Notes: generated from the letters alone by a model not told the origin. Numbered from the stretch's first letter, positions 49,654 through 59,494 are shown. The stretch: 64,000 nucleotides of DNA from Candidatus Mediterraneibacter faecavium (GCA_019119995.1 DWVY01000010.1:1-64000), one strand, 5' to 3'. Numbers and translations are program-made.

Positions 49654-50289
49654 TCAGAAACCGAGGTTCTCATCTACAAGGATGATCTTAAAACGCTTCG
49701 GGATCCTGCTGAATCTGGTAACCATGATCTGGCAGCAGATGCAGTCCGGACTCTTACAGTCAAAGCAGCTTCCGTTTTTCACGCACGGCGTGTCAATGCC
49801 GAATCTCTGCGTGTTGATCGGAGCCGCCTCATTTCTTGCCCTGTGCATGGCGTCCTCTTCTGTCTTCACGATCTTGTTCATCCCCACGATGAGAAGAACA
49901 TTCTTCGGGCCGAACGCATAAGCCGCCACCCGGTTTGCATTTCCGTCGATATTCACAAACACGCCGTCCTCGCTCATGGCATTTACGCTTCCGAGGAACC
50001 AGTCGCAGGTAAATGCCTTCAGGGCTATCTCCTGTTTTTCCTCCGGCGTCGCAGCTTTATCCCTGTCGTAAAATACATAATTTCCTGCATTGATGGCATC
50101 GATCAGTCCGACCTCGCGGACAGACGCTGAACCGCCCATATTGATCGTGCTTCCCTCAGCGATCAGCTCAAGAGCTTTCTGAACCGCCTCTTCCTTATTC
50201 GCCGTATAGTAAGCCTCCATATTTCTCGACTCAAGCGCCTTTACGACACGTTTCCCAAGAGCTTCATTTCTCATCTGTCTTACATCCAT
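49654..50289 (-). CDS. LUD-domain protein (LutC/YkgG family)
   Basis: A 211-residue protein with the LUD fold: INMGGSASVREVGLIDAI, DWFLGSVNAMSEDG and ANRVAAYAFGPKNVLLIVGMNKIV. The C-terminus adds a Cys cluster (CVKNGSCFDCKSPDCICC) that may hold an Fe-S cluster. Family members occur with lactate oxidation (LutABC) but many stand alone, as here. It is a single gene with no partner lutA or lutB. Confidence 0.85.
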   Translation of the reverse strand: MDVRQMRNEALGKRVVKALESRNMEAYYTANKEEAVQKALELIAEGSTINMGGSASVREVGLIDAINAGNYVFYDRDKAATPEEKQEIALKAFTCDWFLGSVNAMSEDGVFVNIDGNANRVAAYAFGPKNVLLIVGMNKIVKTEEDAMHRARNEAAPINTQRFGIDTPCVKNGSCFDCKSPDCICCQIMVTRFSRIPKRFKIILVDENLGF

Positions 50290-50440
50290 GCTGATAACCT
50301 CACTTTCTGTCTGATATCCTGTTTAAGATTCTACCATCAGACCGGTAAGATAGCAAGAGCCGTGCCTTTGCGGATCTTCACCGCGGCCGCCAAATGGACA
50401 TACGAACATACCCTCCCGGCTCGTTGCTCGCGGAAATAAA

Positions 50441-51955
50441 TCACGATTTCAGCGCACTGCCTGACATATTTTCCGCCTCTTCCATCTGCCTCCTCACATT
50501 CTCATGCCTCTCCTCAAAAAGCAGTCCTTTATTATGCCGGAAATACAGATCATTCCCGTTCTCATTGATAAACCATACACTGTAATAGTTCGCGTTGAGC
50601 TCCGTGACAAATGCCACCATCTCCTGGCTCTCTCCGAATGCATCTTCCAGAAAACGGAACGCATTGTCAAGAGCGTCCGACGTCTCTTCTGTCATCCGGT
50701 CAAGTTCTTCTCTCTCCTGCCCAAACATTTCTCTCACTTCATCCAACGCGCCGTCACCGACAAAGATCTCGCCTTTTATCTCCAGCGCAAACCTGCTCAA
50801 TGTCCCGATCACGCGGTTCAGGATCTGCTCCTGTCCGCGGGTGAGCTGCTCTGCTCTTTTCTGGTCTTCCAGGTCTTTCTCCGCCATAGCGCGCACATCG
50901 TCCAGCATCATGACCGACTGATCATCCCGATAGTAGATCAGATATTCGTATAATTTCGCCACATATGCATCCTGTAGAAAACATTCACGGAACATGTCTC
51001 CAAGCCTGCCGTTTAGCAGGCTGATGATACTCAGATGCTCGTCGAATGCCGCCGCCTGGATCTTCCGGAGGATCACCGGATCCCACTTTCCTTCCAGGAT
51101 CTCCCTGATATCATAATCTGTTTTGTATTTGTAATAAAGCTCCAGATAATTTGCGAAGTCCTTCGCTATTGTCCGGTGCTGAATATACTGGAAGATCACT
51201 TCCCTGTCCGCCGTCTTGCCCAGCATTTCATAGACCTGGATCAGCCGCGAGAGGTCTTCCCATCCTCTGGCTGTGGCAAAGCGCTTCCCATCCACTGTAT
51301 TTTCAATCCGGCAGAAATTCTCTCTGCGCATATCCAGATAAGAGATCACCGCCGGATGGATCCCCTGCCGGTAGGCATATTCTTTCCATACCGGGAAATC
51401 CGCCTCCACATCGATCTTCTTCAGACGATCCAGCGTGACAACATCAAACTCACGCACAGATTTATTGTACTCCGGGGGATTGCCCGCCGCCACGATGATC
51501 CAGCCGTCCGGCAGTTTATGTGTGCCGAATGTCTTTCCCTGAAGGAACTGGAGCATGGCAGGCGCCAGCGTCTCCGAGACGCAGTTGATCTCATCAAGAA
51601 AGAGGATTCCTTCCTGGTTTCCGGTCTGTTCCATCTTGTCATAGACGGACGCTATGATCTCGCTCATCGTATATTCGGTCACAGAATACGTCCTGCCGCC
51701 GTACTCCTTTTCCCGGATAAACGGCAGTCCCACCGCGCTCTGTCTCGTGTGGTGGGTGATCGTATAAGAGACAAGTCCGATCCTCATCTCCTTTGCGATC
51801 TGCTCCATGACCTGCGTCTTACCGATCCCCGGCGGCCCCATGAGCAGGATCGGTCTCTGCCTGACCGCCGGAATCTGATACTCCCCGAAAGCGTCCTTTA
51901 AAAGATATGCCTCTATGGCGTCTTTAATCTCCTGTTTTGCACGTTTAATATCCAA
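50441..51955 (-). CDS. MoxR-type AAA+ ATPase
   Basis: A 504-residue protein. The start is TTG behind AGGAGG. Walker A is GPPGIGKTQV near residue 40, Walker B ILFLDEINCV, and sensor 1 WIIVAAGNPPE, as in MoxR/YeaC ATPases. The C-terminal half is helical and unique. It is the last gene of a phosphatase/LRR/VWA/ATPase group; MoxR ATPases normally act with VWA-domain partners as metal- or protein-folding chaperones. The specific client is unknown. Confidence 0.87.
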   Translation of the reverse strand: MDIKRAKQEIKDAIEAYLLKDAFGEYQIPAVRQRPILLMGPPGIGKTQVMEQIAKEMRIGLVSYTITHHTRQSAVGLPFIREKEYGGRTYSVTEYTMSEIIASVYDKMEQTGNQEGILFLDEINCVSETLAPAMLQFLQGKTFGTHKLPDGWIIVAAGNPPEYNKSVREFDVVTLDRLKKIDVEADFPVWKEYAYRQGIHPAVISYLDMRRENFCRIENTVDGKRFATARGWEDLSRLIQVYEMLGKTADREVIFQYIQHRTIAKDFANYLELYYKYKTDYDIREILEGKWDPVILRKIQAAAFDEHLSIISLLNGRLGDMFRECFLQDAYVAKLYEYLIYYRDDQSVMMLDDVRAMAEKDLEDQKRAEQLTRGQEQILNRVIGTLSRFALEIKGEIFVGDGALDEVREMFGQEREELDRMTEETSDALDNAFRFLEDAFGESQEMVAFVTELNANYYSVWFINENGNDLYFRHNKGLLFEERHENVRRQMEEAENMSGSALKS

Positions 51956-52031
51956 AATGTTCCTCCTTATAGTAACAGTCCAACCCGCACCATCCGCACA
52001 ACCGAACTGTGTGCTTACTTTTACCGAACTG

Positions 52032-53429
52032 TTATTCCATATCTTCTTCTCTCAAAATAAGCTTGATCGCCCACGGCGGCACGTCCGCGTCCCGGTAATC
52101 CTCTTCAAGAAATACAAATGCGGTCCGCCACGCCGGCATCCGCTCCGGATAGATCCCGTATCCGTCCGTGAAATAGATCACACCTTTCAGATCCGTAAAT
52201 TCCCTGTTCTGCCGCAGTTCTTCTATATATTCAAATGCCGGACGGAAATCCGTGCCGCCCTCGCCGTACAGTTGAAAATGTTCCATATAGTCTTCAAGAT
52301 TTTCCTTTGAGGTGATCTTCACATCCTGATGCACTTTCTCGTCACACTGTATGATGTGGATATCGACCTTTTGGAAGAAGCTTTCATTTTCCGACAGGAC
52401 ACTGTATGTCTCTTCCAGAAACTTCCGGATCAGTTCCCCGGAACAGGACATGGAAGTGTCGATCACGACAGCGAATTCCTCGATCCGGTGTTCTTCCCTT
52501 GTCTCCAGCGGTTCGATCAGCGGCATATTCTCATACAGGGACAAGCCGTAACTGTAAAAACCGTAGTCAAATGTATCCGGATCGGCTTTTAACTCTTCCC
52601 GGAATACGGAAAATTTTCTCAAAAACTCTCTGTAATCACAGCGCTCTCTGTTCTCCACGCGCAGTTCGCCCAGAAAACTGCCGTTTTTCTCCGATGCTTC
52701 TTTGGAAAATGTCTCCAGATCCGTCTCCATCTTTTCATCAATGTCTTTCCATTTCTGCTGCATCTGCTGATCCGGCGGCCTTTTCTGACCATCTTTCTCC
52801 CAATACCCGTGGTCGTCCACACGGAACTCTTCTTCCAGCATGTCGAATTCTTTCTCCGTCAGTCCCCACTCTGACAGCAGACTGCTTACCCGCTCGGCAT
52901 TGAGCACATGCCCGGACAGTTCCAGTTTCCGGTAGGTCTCCCGCCGGAGCAGACTTCTGGAAAACCTCACCGGACGCAGGTCATACCCGTCAATGATGTG
53001 TTCCACCGCGATGTCACAGCTCAGATCCCAAAGTCTGTTTGTACTCCCCGATCCATTCCCCGTGCTGTCATAGCCGTCATACACAGAATTCCGGACTTTG
53101 CCTGTCTTCCAGATATGCCGGAAGATGCAGTGCAGTACCATGTGGAGATACCCTCTGTTTACAAGGATCCGGTTCTCCCGGTACAATCCGCCCAGTTCCC
53201 GGGGATGAAAATACATATGATACCCGTCTGTCCCGAAAGGGCTCACCCCCGCGTCCATCGTATAGACAAAACTGCTCAGAGCCACATCCAGAAACCGCAT
53301 GGAAAAATACAGTTCATCCCGGCAGATCCCAAGGATCTCCCTGCCGATCTGCTCCAACCGCCGGGCCGTCTCTTCCGGCGTTCTTTCTTCTGTTTTCTCT
53401 GTTGTCCTGCGCAATGTTCTTTCAGTCAT
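52032..53429 (-). CDS. VWA-like domain protein (DUF2201-type)
   Basis: A 465-residue soluble protein. The N-terminal half is helical with conserved HMVLHCIFRH and WDLSCDIAVEHII, resembling metallopeptidase-like DUF2201 domains. The C-terminal VWA domain has MIDAS residues in VVIDTSMSCSG, GGTDFRPAF and YFTDGYG. The gene lies 76 bp upstream of its MoxR-type ATPase partner, the normal pairing for this family. Confidence 0.85.
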   Translation of the reverse strand: MTERTLRRTTEKTEERTPEETARRLEQIGREILGICRDELYFSMRFLDVALSSFVYTMDAGVSPFGTDGYHMYFHPRELGGLYRENRILVNRGYLHMVLHCIFRHIWKTGKVRNSVYDGYDSTGNGSGSTNRLWDLSCDIAVEHIIDGYDLRPVRFSRSLLRRETYRKLELSGHVLNAERVSSLLSEWGLTEKEFDMLEEEFRVDDHGYWEKDGQKRPPDQQMQQKWKDIDEKMETDLETFSKEASEKNGSFLGELRVENRERCDYREFLRKFSVFREELKADPDTFDYGFYSYGLSLYENMPLIEPLETREEHRIEEFAVVIDTSMSCSGELIRKFLEETYSVLSENESFFQKVDIHIIQCDEKVHQDVKITSKENLEDYMEHFQLYGEGGTDFRPAFEYIEELRQNREFTDLKGVIYFTDGYGIYPERMPAWRTAFVFLEEDYRDADVPPWAIKLILREEDME

Positions 53430-53454
53430 TTTATCCGCTGCCCTCTATGCCGTC

Positions 53455-54474
53455 TTAAAGTTCATATTTTTTCTTTTTCTCAGGGAACAGGTGATGCTTT
53501 TCATCCATGAGAAAAGCCAAGGCTTCTCGTTTCCCCTGAGAGGCCGCATACTCCACTGCTCCGCTCAAAGTCTGCGCCGTCCAGAAATTTCTTTCAGAGA
53601 ATTCCTTCAGCGCCGCCATATCTTCCGTGTCTATCAGATACTCTGCCGTCTGCGCCGCGTATTCTCTGATATAACTTTCGTATGCTTTCCGCGCCTCTTC
53701 CGTTAATCCGGCCGGATACATCAGCCTCGAAAATACAAGATCTGTGATCACATCTGTTTTATCCTGTGCCCGCGCCGAATAAAACAGACTGTCATACTTT
53801 CTGAAATCGGCTTCTTTATTGTAAAAGCACTGCCTGTAATTATTTCCGGAACCATGATGCTGTGTAAAGAGGATACGCGCCGGCGTATTTTCCACGGCCT
53901 CTTCATAGTGTTCAGGAAATACAAGACAGGCCGAAATCTGCTCCTGTCCTCCGTCTTTGCCTTCCGCATATTTGCCGTCCTCACGCTTATCATCCCCATA
54001 TCTGCCGCCTCTATAAAAGGTCACATCGATCCGCTGCCACAGATCGCCCAGGATCTCCGGCACGCAGGAACGATCCCCATCCAGAAGCCGGGCATGCAAA
54101 GCGGACAGACCCCGGCACCCGGTAAAGGCACCGCTCCCGATATTTTTCAGCCGGTCCGAAAAGCAAAGTGTCTTAAGGTTCCGACAGCCATAAAAAACAT
54201 ACCGTCCAAGCTCTTCCATCGTATCCGGCAATGTTACCTTCTCAACCACATCTCCTGCCAGAAGCTGTTCCGTGTCACGGAACATACGGTCTTCATCTGT
54301 CGAAAAGATAAGGACGTCCTCATCCTCATGATCCTTTCTCGCGGAAAAAGCATATGGAGCCATACGCTTTACCCTTCTGCTGCCGATCACTTCCGGGATC
54401 ACAATCTCCGGATCCACCCCGAAACACCGCACGATCTCGATCCCGTCATCTATGATCCTGTAATGAACTTTCAT
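53455..54474 (-). CDS. BspA-type leucine-rich-repeat protein (cytoplasmic)
   Basis: The chosen ATG (AGGAGAGG upstream) gives 339 residues. Residues 20-135 contain LRR_5 units such as VEKVTLPDTMEELGRYVFYGC and LKTLCFSDRLKNIGSGAFTGC. The remainder is a helical domain with several ankyrin-like or alpha-helical repeats (YLIDTEDMAALKEFSER, GKREALAFLMDEK). No signal peptide is present. It overlaps the phosphatase gene by 29 bp and is followed by the VWA gene, suggesting it recognises the client of the ATPase system. Confidence 0.75.
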   Translation of the reverse strand: MKVHYRIIDDGIEIVRCFGVDPEIVIPEVIGSRRVKRMAPYAFSARKDHEDEDVLIFSTDEDRMFRDTEQLLAGDVVEKVTLPDTMEELGRYVFYGCRNLKTLCFSDRLKNIGSGAFTGCRGLSALHARLLDGDRSCVPEILGDLWQRIDVTFYRGGRYGDDKREDGKYAEGKDGGQEQISACLVFPEHYEEAVENTPARILFTQHHGSGNNYRQCFYNKEADFRKYDSLFYSARAQDKTDVITDLVFSRLMYPAGLTEEARKAYESYIREYAAQTAEYLIDTEDMAALKEFSERNFWTAQTLSGAVEYAASQGKREALAFLMDEKHHLFPEKKKKYEL

Positions 54475-55129
54475 AATATTCCTCTCCTGTATCAAGGCAG
54501 AGACAGCCAAGCCTTCCGCCCATATCCCCGAATGCAGCCCCGCAGTCCACATCTATGAGGCGCCCGTCCGGGCTGTGCCAGACAGCGGCCGGTTCTTTCG
54601 GGTATCCCCGGATAATAAAAGTCGGGACATGACCCACAATTGAGACATATCCCGGTATCCCTCTCTGCCTGTCGATCATCGATGAATCCCAGAGCAGACG
54701 TTCTTTCCGCTTCCATACGCGCAGGATCTCCTCAGTGGATGCATGCGCCATGAGATAACAGTTCCCATTCATCTTTAATTCTCTGTACAGCGGAAGCTTT
54801 TTCATGAACTCCACATATTCCGGAATCTTTTCCCGCGTCGCCTCACAGTCCATCAGCACATCATACGTATTATAGTAATATCTCTGATGTACTTTATCCT
54901 CCACATTGTCATACCATTGTGCAAATCCATCCTCGTGATTTCCCCTTAAGGCCGTCACATTCTCATGGGACATAACAAAATCCAGGATTCCCGCGGGATC
55001 CGGCCCTCTGTCGATCATATCTCCAAGGATATACAAAGTATCCTCATCGCTGAATCTGATCTGCTCCAACATACGTTTGAAAAGCTCCGCCATTCCGTGA
55101 ATGTCGGACATCACATAAGTCCGTCCCAT
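54446..55129 (-). CDS. Metallophosphatase of the PPP family
   Basis: A 227-residue enzyme with the three phosphoesterase blocks SDIHGM, LGDMIDRGPD and LRGNHED, plus later His in GHVPTF. This matches bacterial PP1-like Ser/Thr or diadenosine-tetraphosphate phosphatases in length. It is the first gene of the four-gene group with LRR, VWA and MoxR proteins. The substrate cannot be told from sequence. Confidence 0.85.
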   Translation of the reverse strand: MGRTYVMSDIHGMAELFKRMLEQIRFSDEDTLYILGDMIDRGPDPAGILDFVMSHENVTALRGNHEDGFAQWYDNVEDKVHQRYYYNTYDVLMDCEATREKIPEYVEFMKKLPLYRELKMNGNCYLMAHASTEEILRVWKRKERLLWDSSMIDRQRGIPGYVSIVGHVPTFIIRGYPKEPAAVWHSPDGRLIDVDCGAAFGDMGGRLGCLCLDTGEEYYESSLQDHR

Positions 55130-55187
55130 AGCTCCACCGCCTTTTCCAAAATACCACCGACAATTCAGCTCATGGAGCAGTCCGCTG

Positions 55188-55212
55188 AAAAAATCATGCA
55201 GGCATGATTTTC
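55188..55212 (-). terminator. Terminator after murT-gatD
   Basis: AAAATCATGC/GCATGATTTT stem with a 2-base loop, followed on the minus strand by extra Ts, 40 bp past the gatD stop. Confidence 0.7.
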
Positions 55213-55250
55213 TCTCCCGTGCCGTTCCAGGGCTGAACTGCTGCTCAACA

Positions 55251-56012
55251 TCAGGTGTGACGTTTGATCGTTTCTTTCAGAATATATTTCTTATCATTAT
55301 ACCGTTCTACGATATAATCATTCGCTTTTTTCTCCATTTCATCCGGCAGCGGCTCCAGCACTGCGTCTTCGCCGTATTTCCGCTTCAGTGCGCGTTCCAG
55401 AAGATAGTCGCACACATGAGGGTTCTTCGGCAGGAGCGGTCCGTGCAGATAAGTGGCGATCACATTTTTATACACAACGCCCTCATAACCGGACTTCCCG
55501 GTATTTCCAAAGCCGTAGGTCACCTTCCCGAACGGCGTGTGCTCCCCGATCTCCGTGCGGCCGCCGTGGTTCTCGAATCCCACGACCGGGCGGTCAAAGA
55601 GCGGGCTCTCCAGCACGATATCACGGATCAGGCGCTCCGGCTCCCAGTCAGTCGTAATATCAAGCACGCCCAGACCCTCTATCGTCTTCTTGTCCGTTTT
55701 ATAATATTTCCCGAGAAGCTGGTATCCGCCGCACACTGCCAGCACGACGCCGCCGTCCTCTACATAATTCTTAAAATCATCTTTGATATCCTGCAGGAAT
55801 CCGCACACCAGTTCCTGCTCTCTGTCAGAACCGCCCCCGAGCAGAACGATGTCAAGCTTCGCAAAATCGATCTCATCTCCCGACAGGAACGGGATCACTT
55901 TCGCTTCGATCCCGCGCCATTCAAGCCGTTTACGGAAGCACTGGATATTTCCTCTGTCGCCGTACAGGTTCAGAAGATCCGGATATAAATGTCCGATGGT
56001 CAGTTTCATCAC
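55251..56012 (-). CDS. gatD: Lipid II isoglutaminyl synthase, glutaminase subunit GatD
   Basis: A 253-residue class I glutamine amidotransferase-like protein with nucleophile Cys in LAVCGGYQLLG near residue 95 and His in VGFENHGGRTEIG. It supplies ammonia to MurT for amidation of the D-glutamate of lipid II. The ATGA overlap with murT is the standard arrangement in Firmicutes. Confidence 0.95.
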   Translation of the reverse strand: MMKLTIGHLYPDLLNLYGDRGNIQCFRKRLEWRGIEAKVIPFLSGDEIDFAKLDIVLLGGGSDREQELVCGFLQDIKDDFKNYVEDGGVVLAVCGGYQLLGKYYKTDKKTIEGLGVLDITTDWEPERLIRDIVLESPLFDRPVVGFENHGGRTEIGEHTPFGKVTYGFGNTGKSGYEGVVYKNVIATYLHGPLLPKNPHVCDYLLERALKRKYGEDAVLEPLPDEMEKKANDYIVERYNDKKYILKETIKRHT

Positions 56013-57364
56013 TTGTCCACGCCTCCTTTCTCCAGTTCTGCAAGCATATGGTTCGTCCGGTACAGACCGGAATAGTTCACGATCACATACAGGTTCTTCG
56101 TGCCGTTCTTCGCACAGTCCTCCACAGCTTCTCTCAGGTCTGTTGTCGTCTCACAGGGGATATCCTCGTATTTCAGACGGAGCCCCATGTCATAGCGCCG
56201 TGTTCCCGCCGTAATGATCCGGCCTGCATTGCTGTCTGCGAGATACTGGAAATCCACATCCCACAGCCATGAGATATCACGGCCGTCCTGAGCCGTGTCA
56301 TTGATCTGGATGATAATGTCTTTCGGCTTCTCGTCTTTGAGCACAAGAGAAATCTTCTGCTGGAATCCGATCGGGTTCTTCGCCAGATGAAGCTGCACCC
56401 TTGCCCCGTCGATATTGAAAATGCTCTCTCTGTTATTGCCGTAATCGAATGCCTCGATCATGTCTTTGAAGCCGGCGTATCCTGCCCCCATCGTCTTCAG
56501 CGCCGTATAGGCAGAAAGCGTGTTGTAGACATTGTATGGCGTGCGCGCAGTGGAATCGATGTGCATTCCGTCAAAATCAAAAGAATACACCTCGTCTTTC
56601 AATTCGATATTCTGAGCCGTGTAATCCGGCTCCGGCCGCTCCCAACCGCAGTTCGGGCAGTGATAGATGCCGAGCTGTCCGTAGTGGAAGAAATCATATT
56701 CCAGCTTCTTCCCACATTTGCGGCAGAAGATGCTCTCCCGTATCTCAGAGCGGGAGATGTCGTCAAAGATCTGTTCACTGATGCCGCATGTCACAAACTT
56801 GTTTCCGCTCTCTTCTGCGAGAGAATAAGAAAGGATATCGTCGCAGTTAATGATCAGCGTTGTATCCGGAACACTCTTCACCGCGGTCAGCAGCTTATTA
56901 TAGGTAATATCCACTTCACCGAAACGGTCCAGCTGATCTCTGGAAATATTGGTGAGCAGCGCGCAGTCAGGCTTAAGCTTCGGGAGCACGCCCACCGAAG
57001 AGATCTCATCCACCTCGATGCATGCAAAATCCGCATCCAGCCTCCCTTTTCTGTCTGTGGCAAGGACAAACGCCGAAATGATACCGTTGAGCATATTCGC
57101 TCCGGTCCGGTTGATGATCACTTTATGTCCCTCAGACTCCAGCGCTCTGCACAGGATCGCATTGGTCGTCGTCTTCCCGTTCGTTCCCATGGTGACGATG
57201 ATCTTACCCCTGACCTGCTCCGCCATGGCGGTTAAAATATTAGGATCGATCCGGCGCGCTACATATCCCGGAAGGGTAACCCCGCTTCCTCTTTTCATCT
57301 TTTTGATCAGAATACTCGTCAGTTTCGCAGCTCTAATCGCTAATTTACTTCTTAATCTCATCAT
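56009..57364 (-). CDS. murT: Lipid II isoglutaminyl synthase, Mur-ligase subunit MurT
   Basis: A 451-residue Mur ligase-like protein with ATP motif MGTNGKTTTN near residue 58 and a four-Cys zinc ribbon (CRKCGKKL, CPNCGWERP) that is a MurT hallmark. A C-terminal DUF1727 domain follows. Together with GatD it converts the second-position D-glutamate of the stem peptide to D-isoglutamine at the cytoplasmic face. Confidence 0.95.
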   Translation of the reverse strand: MMRLRSKLAIRAAKLTSILIKKMKRGSGVTLPGYVARRIDPNILTAMAEQVRGKIIVTMGTNGKTTTNAILCRALESEGHKVIINRTGANMLNGIISAFVLATDRKGRLDADFACIEVDEISSVGVLPKLKPDCALLTNISRDQLDRFGEVDITYNKLLTAVKSVPDTTLIINCDDILSYSLAEESGNKFVTCGISEQIFDDISRSEIRESIFCRKCGKKLEYDFFHYGQLGIYHCPNCGWERPEPDYTAQNIELKDEVYSFDFDGMHIDSTARTPYNVYNTLSAYTALKTMGAGYAGFKDMIEAFDYGNNRESIFNIDGARVQLHLAKNPIGFQQKISLVLKDEKPKDIIIQINDTAQDGRDISWLWDVDFQYLADSNAGRIITAGTRRYDMGLRLKYEDIPCETTTDLREAVEDCAKNGTKNLYVIVNYSGLYRTNHMLAELEKGGVDK

Positions 57365-57505
57365 TTATACCAACTCTTTTGTGTTTTTTTCTTCAACAGT
57401 TCAGTCATCGGGAAGATGCGGCTGAACTGCCGCAGCTCTTCCCACGGGGGATATTATACGTGATATCCCTCCTGATGGCAAGGGCTGCCTTCCCCTGTCC
57501 GCTCA

Positions 57506-58393
57506 TCACTCCGGCAGCAGTTCAGACATCTGGTGTTTTAGCAGTTTCTCTATCGCATACGCCACGCCGAACTCTATATTGGACTTCGTAATATACTTTG
57601 CGGCGCTTTTCACCTCGGGATCTGCATTTTCCATAGCCACTGTCGCGCCGAAATCCATCTCTATCATGGAGAGATCATTCAGGCTGTCCCCCAGCACCAT
57701 CACTTCGTCCATGGCGTACCCGAGCGACTCAATGTACTCTTTTAGCACCGGCCCTTTCTGCGCTTTAATATCCGTGATCTCCAGATTCGTCGGGAAAGAA
57801 GACGCCACCGCGATCTCCTTATTTTTCTCCAGACGCATCTTCAGCTCGTCCAGCATTTCTTTGTCCTCGGAATAAAGGAATAACTTATAAATGGGGACTT
57901 TCGCAGCTTCCAGCTCATCCATATCAGACACCGTTTTCGTCGATCTTATGATGCGCTGATACGTCTCAGTCCGGACCAGTTCTTCACGCGGCAGATTCGA
58001 GAAGAAAAGATGCATCTGCAGCATCAGACTCTCCTCGATCTCCTCGGGCGTTCCGATCTTATAGTCATTTCCATCCGTACAGAAAGTGACTGAGATCGGG
58101 TAGTCTTTTAGCTCTTCATAGATTGCCCTGCACAGCTCCATACTGATAGGGTGTACCACGACGACCTGCTGCCGGGGATCTCTCACCTCGGCTCCGCTGC
58201 CCACGATATAATCGCAGATCAGTCCGGCATCCTTTAACTCAGCCATCGCTCCCGGGAAGTTTCTCCCCGTCGCTATCATAAAACGGATGCCGGCATCGCA
58301 CGCCTGCCGTACCGCTGCCAGCGTCTCCGGCGCCGGCTTATGATCGTCTCCCAGAAGGGTACCGTCCATATCACTCGCTATCACTTTGATCAT
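57506..58393 (-). CDS. HAD-superfamily Cof-type sugar/flavin phosphatase
   Basis: A 295-residue HAD hydrolase beginning MIKVIASDMDGTLLGDDHK (catalytic Asp pair in DMDGT). It has a type IIB cap, Lys in IKAQKGPVLKEYIESLG and MVLGDSLNDLSMIE as the acidic motif. It belongs to the Cof/YidA group, which dephosphorylates sugar phosphates or FMN with overlapping specificities. AAAGGAG precedes the ATG. Confidence 0.88.
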   Translation of the reverse strand: MIKVIASDMDGTLLGDDHKPAPETLAAVRQACDAGIRFMIATGRNFPGAMAELKDAGLICDYIVGSGAEVRDPRQQVVVVHPISMELCRAIYEELKDYPISVTFCTDGNDYKIGTPEEIEESLMLQMHLFFSNLPREELVRTETYQRIIRSTKTVSDMDELEAAKVPIYKLFLYSEDKEMLDELKMRLEKNKEIAVASSFPTNLEITDIKAQKGPVLKEYIESLGYAMDEVMVLGDSLNDLSMIEMDFGATVAMENADPEVKSAAKYITKSNIEFGVAYAIEKLLKHQMSELLPE

Positions 58394-58414
58394 GATGCCT
58401 CTCCTTTGCTGCAT

Positions 58415-59494
58415 CTATACTTCATACTTAACCATCAGCTCTTCGCACAGTGTCGGATCGTCCTGTATCTGCTCAAGAAGATCATACTTCTTTTCCCGGA
58501 TCAGGATACGGTTTAACTTGAGGAGACGCTCCTGATCCCGGATTGTCTCCTGCTGCTGGCGCATCTGATCTTCCTGCTCCTCAAGCTTTCCCTGCTGCCG
58601 GCGCATCCTGTCTTCCTGCTCTTCAATTTGCCCCTGTTGCCGGCGCATCCTGTCTTCCTGTTCTTCGATTTTCTTCTTTCCGGCCCGCAGTTTCTTCTCC
58701 TGCTCCTTTATCCGTTTTTCCTGCTGCTCTAATTCTTTACGGACGAGTCTTTCGTATTGTTTCTCTGTGCATGATAATACCATATCCATGATCGCCGCCC
58801 TTTCTTTGATCAGTATATCCCGCAGGACTCCCTTGTCAATGCAGATATCGATCGCATCATCTACTGCCTGCCTTTGATCGACGCCCTCTTCCAACGCCTT
58901 TCGCACCTCTGCCACAAATGCGGAATACTCTTCCAGCCGCCTGCATTTCTCCATCAATTCGTAATTATGTCCGTAATTGATATTCAGCATTGTCGCGCAG
59001 CACTCCAGACATGATTCTCCAGATACGCCGTGCCCTGCAAAAGCCTCCGTCAGTCTGAGGATCTTCTGGTCCGGTTCTTCTTTTGTTCCGTTATAAAATA
59101 CGATAAATTTAGGTCTGGGCAGGTGTTTTAAAACCGGGCTGAACACATTGATCTCACATTCGTCGATGTAATTCTGATACAATCTTGCGAAGTATATCAA
59201 TCCTCTTATCGGCATATTCGGATTATAAGAGCTCTGATGTTCGTACAGATTCATCGTACCGCCGAGCAGAAAGGATACGTCATTCTTCATCGAAATGTAG
59301 ATCACATCTTCCAGTGTCGTGATGCTCAGTTCTTCCTCATCTGTGTAGTTCGTATCATTCAGTGCATTATAGAGATCCAGCAGATCTTTTCTGTCCGAAA
59401 ATATCTTTCGGAACAGGGTATCTTTATACTTGCGGTTGACCCTGTGTTCATACTGATCCTTTGCATTTCTCTTTTTCAGTTTTCTGATGTTCAT
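58415..59494 (-). CDS. Rpn-family PD-(D/E)XK nuclease with 14-residue repeat tail
   Basis: A 359-residue protein. The N-terminal 130 residues have the Rpn/YhgA transposase-like nuclease pattern YKDTLFRKIFSDRKDLLDLYN, with a catalytic-type ExQ in NLYEHQSS after an Asp-containing strand (NDVSFLL). The C-terminal part is a long coiled coil including three 14-residue repeats of the type EEQEDRMRRQQGQI (DNA about 58547-58680). Rpn proteins promote recombination, and some act in phage defence, controlled by a shorter internal product from the same gene. A strong promoter lies upstream. Confidence 0.8.
   Translation of the reverse strand: MNIRKLKKRNAKDQYEHRVNRKYKDTLFRKIFSDRKDLLDLYNALNDTNYTDEEELSITTLEDVIYISMKNDVSFLLGGTMNLYEHQSSYNPNMPIRGLIYFARLYQNYIDECEINVFSPVLKHLPRPKFIVFYNGTKEEPDQKILRLTEAFAGHGVSGESCLECCATMLNINYGHNYELMEKCRRLEEYSAFVAEVRKALEEGVDQRQAVDDAIDICIDKGVLRDILIKERAAIMDMVLSCTEKQYERLVRKELEQQEKRIKEQEKKLRAGKKKIEEQEDRMRRQQGQIEEQEDRMRRQQGKLEEQEDQMRQQQETIRDQERLLKLNRILIREKKYDLLEQIQDDPTLCEELMVKYEV

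Noticed and set aside
58547-58680. Regular repeats that could suggest a CRISPR array
   Set aside because: They are in-frame coding repeats of 42 bp with no spacers and no cas genes.
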